From Phoronis australis (lineage: Eukaryota; Phoronida; Phoronidae), in NCBI GenBank assembly GCA_002633005.1, contig NMRA01000489.1, positions 145,972 to 209,971 of the forward strand: a DNA stretch of 64,000 nt. The letters run 5' to 3'. Numbering within the stretch: the stretch's first letter is position 1; every line of letters begins with the position of its first letter. The position numbers were made by a program, and so were the translations under genes. Shown piece after piece: positions 60,700-64,000 of the stretch. The notes beneath the pieces are model-generated. The model saw nothing but the letters and a program-made list of their open reading frames with translations, searched no databases and had not been told where the DNA came from.

Positions 60700-62460
60700 G
60701 CATATCCCGTTCGATCGGCGATTCGTACGGAGTAGCGGTCCGGGTATTGCCGTGGACCGTGTCATAACAAAACAACTCAGAACAAGATGTGCAAATGTGG
60801 CAACACTAACGTAATCTTTGGCCGTGAAATATCGGAATGTCGTAGAGACGATGGGGAACCGCGACTACGATCGATTTGGCAATTGTAGCCCAATTTCTGA
60901 GAAAGTCAAAATCCCAAAAAATGGTCGTGTGGTCCATGGTGTTTAGCTGAAGTTGAGTGGGAGTGACAGCAAACTTGACGTAGCAACAACTAGGGTATGG
61001 GAGGCAAGCTGGTGTGATAAGTACTATCATCGTGTACTGAGGCTGCGGCCAGGTTATCTTCTGACCGGACTATCCAGTGGATTTCTGCCGAATTCCTGAC
61101 GGAATTAGGGCCAAATCCCTGCTCAATTTTCTTTAGATCAATATGTTTATGGAAAATGCCCATGCTAACTTGATTTATTCCAAGTTTGAAACCTATCTTG
61201 AACGTCTTAGCTTTGTTTGGGTATCTAATGAGCCAGTGTGTACCTATCACTGCTAACAATGACACCAAAAATTAAAACAAAATACTAATTGCCTCTAAAA
61301 AGTACCGTGTTGGGTGCCAAACACAGCATACGTGACACATGTGCATGTTTAGTGTGACGCATATTGTTAGTCTGAAAAGAATTTTGTCCCAATTTATACC
61401 AGCAATTATATTTCAGCATGTTTAATATTATACGGATAACAAATCACCATGTGAACATTGGCTTAATTTAGATACGGAACGAAAATATATAGCCACTTTC
61501 CTCAACCTATCAAGGTACAAGTTAGAAGTTATTTAACAACACATTTATGAGTCATAATATCACGCTACTGAGATAAGTGTCTGAGTGTTTCTCCTGAAAC
61601 AATTTACTAGCAGACGTGTTTATGTAACGAAAAACTGCTCAAGTATTTATTGGCGTAGCTAAGTGTGTGTGCATATAGATATATGTATCGATATATTATT
61701 ACTGTTCTGTGTAGTTTCTATATAATAATTAATTTGCGTAATGTTTACCTGCTTTCCAGGTATGGCCTTAATTCGATTTCTAAACAGTACTGTAAGTGTT
61801 ATTTGTGGAATTAATCACACTCGTGAAATAAAATCAAAAATGAAAAAAATTGTAGCCTTGTAAAAGAATCACGTCGAATAAGTTGTGTTACGGACAGCTT
61901 AACTGTCTCGCTCTTGGCAGACTGTAACAGTTTTTGATGTTTTCTTTTCACCCCCCCCCCCCCACATCGAAACGACCTCATTTTGACACACGGTGAAATT
62001 GACAGATTATGATACACTACTGTGATGTTTCACGTGACATAGTCGTATTTTCCCTTTCGACTAAAAAGGAAAAAAACGTCGTAACGTTCATGGGTTGGAC
62101 AAAATCTGCTGCAAACCTTTCGCCCTTGCGTCTTTGCTTTAGACCCAGGTGTTACGATGTCTAGCTTTTCAATACAGTTGTCCCGTTCTTTCATTCTCCA
62201 ATGCTGACAACTTGGCTATGGAGCAGGTGTTCCAAATAACATGGGCTGCGCAGCACTGAAAAAAGTGGTGAACTATAGACCCCCCTCAGCCCCCTATGGT
62301 GCGCCGCCCATGAATAATATTGTATTCCTCTACACTGATTGACCATGTGTCCAAGCCTGAATATATTAGAACAAGAGGAGTGGTCAAAAATGGCCAAAGT
62401 GTTCACTACCAATTTTCTGTGGTCCGCAAACATTCGCTTGGGACAAAATTTTGACATGAA
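60700..62460. other. No gene recognised
   Basis: AT-rich sequence with a poly-C tract near 61952 and no coding domain. The 92-codon - strand frame at 60990-61268 is not recognisable. Confidence 0.45.
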
Positions 62461-62479
62461 AATCGTATCACCTACAGGT

Positions 62480-64000
62480 CAATGAAAAACTTTGACAGTC
62501 AGGTTTTCAAGCGCGAATTATCTGCTGTACCATGGTCCATTATAGAGGCATACAATTAATGATGTCGATGATGCACTTGACGACTCACGGTATAAGTTAT
62601 TCGATTGTGTGCTTGACGATCATTCTCCACTTGAGACAAAACGTGTTTTAACACGTTTTAAAAAAGACTTCACCAGCCAGAGTGGTTTAGTGAAGACATC
62701 GCACTGGCGATTAAATTTAGAGACAACCTACCTAGAACTGCCGTTGGTTACAGGCTACAACGAAATCGTGTTATTTCTATGATTACACAGGCCGAGATTG
62801 ATTATTACTCTACTTTGATAAATAGTAATCTCTGTAACCCTAAACTCTAAAGTGTTATGGAAACTTATTAGGGAAGTGCATCCAACGGAGAATTCAATTT
62901 CCTCAGTCATACTGAATATGTGGACACACATATGATCAGTCACAAACTGTAAATACTTTAATCTGTTTTTACCGACATTTGCTAGTAAAGTAAGTAATTG
63001 TAACATGATCGACACAGACTCCTCCTATCTCCATTTGAGAGACTTTGTCAGTTCTAGGCTGGATATGGAAATAAATTTTGAAATTCCAATGGTGACGGTG
63101 GAGTTTGTCGATACAGTCTTAAACAGTTTTAAAGCTACTGGTTCAGATGGTGCTAAGGCCAAATTGGTTACGTTGACTTATGAGGAGCTGGCTCCATCAC
63201 TCACTTGTTTGTTAATTCTCAATATCAGTATTTATAAGTTTCCTGCCATGTGGAAATCGGTCAAAGTCACTCCTTTACATAAGGCTGGCGTTGATGTTAA
63301 CAACTACCGGCCAATTTCATGTCTACCTATTCTGCCGAAGCTTCTGGAGAAGCATGTTCCGATGATAGTCTTTATAGATTTTTAAAAATAATTGCAGGCG
63401 GTCTGGTACACGTTGCACCAGACGTGCACAGGCCTCTCGTGTGGGCCCATTGCACGTTATTGCCTGGAACCATGTTTTATCCTTTATAGATAAAACCAAG
63501 CTCAGGAGCTAGAGCTAGAAACATGACTCAATGGTCTAGCAGTGTGGACCGATGGGACTCGAACCCACGACCTCGAGTAAAGAAAGCGGGCACCTATCCA
63601 CCTAAAGACACACTGCTTCTTCGTCTTTATAGGTTTTTATCTGAGCACCAGCTTATTGCTCCTGACCCGTCGGGTTTACGAGTAAACACTCTTGTGAGTC
63701 TGTCTACTTTACACAATGTTGCCAACGCCTGGGCTGAGGCCACAGATACGGTGGTCACTTTGTTAGGGTCATATATTTGGAATTCAAGAAGGCGTTTGAT
63801 TTAGTTGATCATAAAATCCCTGTGGAAAAACTAACGCTCTATAGAAACAATCCTGATTCTTTATACTGGTTCAAGTCATATTTAAAAAATTTTCAGATAG
63901 GTGGCAGGCTGTGTCCCTGTCGCCTGGCCTATCCAACATGGCGGTGTCCCCTAGGGACCCGTCCTGTGGCTTATAATATTTCTACTTTTCATCAATGACC
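62480..64000 (+). pseudogene. Decayed LINE reverse transcriptase (CR1/Jockey-like), interrupted by a SINE, running off the window
   Basis: From about 62480, broken frames read LINE linker blocks (NFDSQVFKRELSAVPW, then DALDDSRYKLFDCVLDDHSP, and QAEIDYYSTLINSNLCN near 62800). The frame at 63005-63385 holds ATGSDGAKAKLV and NNYRPISCLPILPKLLEKHV, the N-terminal RT signature. After the SINE, RFLSEHQLIAPDPSGLRVNT and motif A FKKAFDLVDHKI follow. Motif B is degraded near 63930. A one-base frameshift lies near 63357, independent of the SINE. The element presumably continues past 64000. Confidence 0.88.
63385..63622 (-). mobile_element. tRNA-derived SINE with target-site duplications
   Basis: On the - strand it starts with a tRNA-like head (TTTAGGTGGATAGGTGCC as a possible A box) and has a clear B box GGTTCGAGTCC (63555-63565). 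It then has a body and a tail shared with 836-950 and 29057-29176. The 17-base target duplication GTCTTTATAG-A/G-TTTTTA lies at 63368-63384 and 63623-63639 with one mismatch. It interrupts the LINE reverse transcriptase. The SINE tail ends in AATTATTTTT on its own strand. Confidence 0.88.

Noticed and set aside
63541-63622. A free tRNA gene on the - strand
   Set aside because: Only the B box and a weak A box are kept, no cloverleaf can be closed, and the unit has a SINE body, tail and target duplications.
1-64000. CRISPR arrays, prokaryotic operons, phage genes
   Set aside because: The window is eukaryotic. Its tandem repeats lack the repeat-spacer structure, and genes have spliceosomal introns.

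Overview
This is a eukaryotic, AT-rich, intron-bearing genomic window, most likely from a marine invertebrate animal. Coding sequence is sparse and split by GT-AG introns. The rest is filled with transposon relics (LINE, SINE, hAT-like, Mutator-like, MITE-like), minisatellites and duplicated blocks. I cannot name the species. A deuterostome such as a hemichordate is only a guess.

Three protein-coding loci can be supported. (1) A two-exon insulin/relaxin-family peptide gene lies on the + strand at 12001-14691. The B-chain Cys-x11-Cys is in exon 1, and the A-chain CC-x3-C-x8-C followed by a stop is in exon 2. The inferred 156-residue precursor has exactly six cysteines, and the two exons join in phase 1 inside the C-peptide, as in classical insulin genes. 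(2) A complete eight-exon glutathione S-transferase kappa (GSTK1) gene lies on the + strand at 27426-35158. It predicts 226 residues and ends in a peroxisome-type SKI tripeptide. A second copy lies head-to-head on the - strand at 18950-24004 and lacks exons 3 and 4. (3) A single-exon rhodopsin-like GPCR of up to 431 residues lies on the + strand at 58988-60283, with non-canonical DRY and NPxxY positions.

Layout. 0-1.6 kb: GA microsatellite and a degenerate satellite. 5.4-6.3 kb: LINE reverse-transcriptase relic. 6.6-8.7 kb: DNA transposon with CAGTGGCGGATCT ends, with a second inverted copy at 47.5-49.8 kb. 10.5 kb: relic of a Mutator-like arm. 12-14.7 kb: insulin-like gene. 15.2-15.8 kb: LINE C-terminal relic. 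17.6-24.1 and 27.4-36.0 kb: inverted duplication carrying the two GSTK copies. 32.5-33.8 kb: intronic minisatellites and an assembly-suspect duplication. 39.5-41.3 and 44.7-46.5 kb: direct segmental duplication rich in CTCF-like motifs. 41.8-44.3 kb: three non-autonomous DNA elements, one with a perfect 9-bp target duplication. 46.5-47.1 kb: GC-rich retroelement-like reading frame running into a 311-base gap. 59-60.3 kb: GPCR. 62.5-64 kb: decayed LINE interrupted by a tRNA-derived SINE flanked by 17-bp target duplications.

The loci do not form an obvious pathway. The insulin-like peptide would be a secreted hormone, GSTK a mitochondrial or peroxisomal redox enzyme, and the GPCR an orphan receptor. 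Nothing in the sequence links the GPCR to the peptide. All splice sites were read by eye. No transcript evidence was available.
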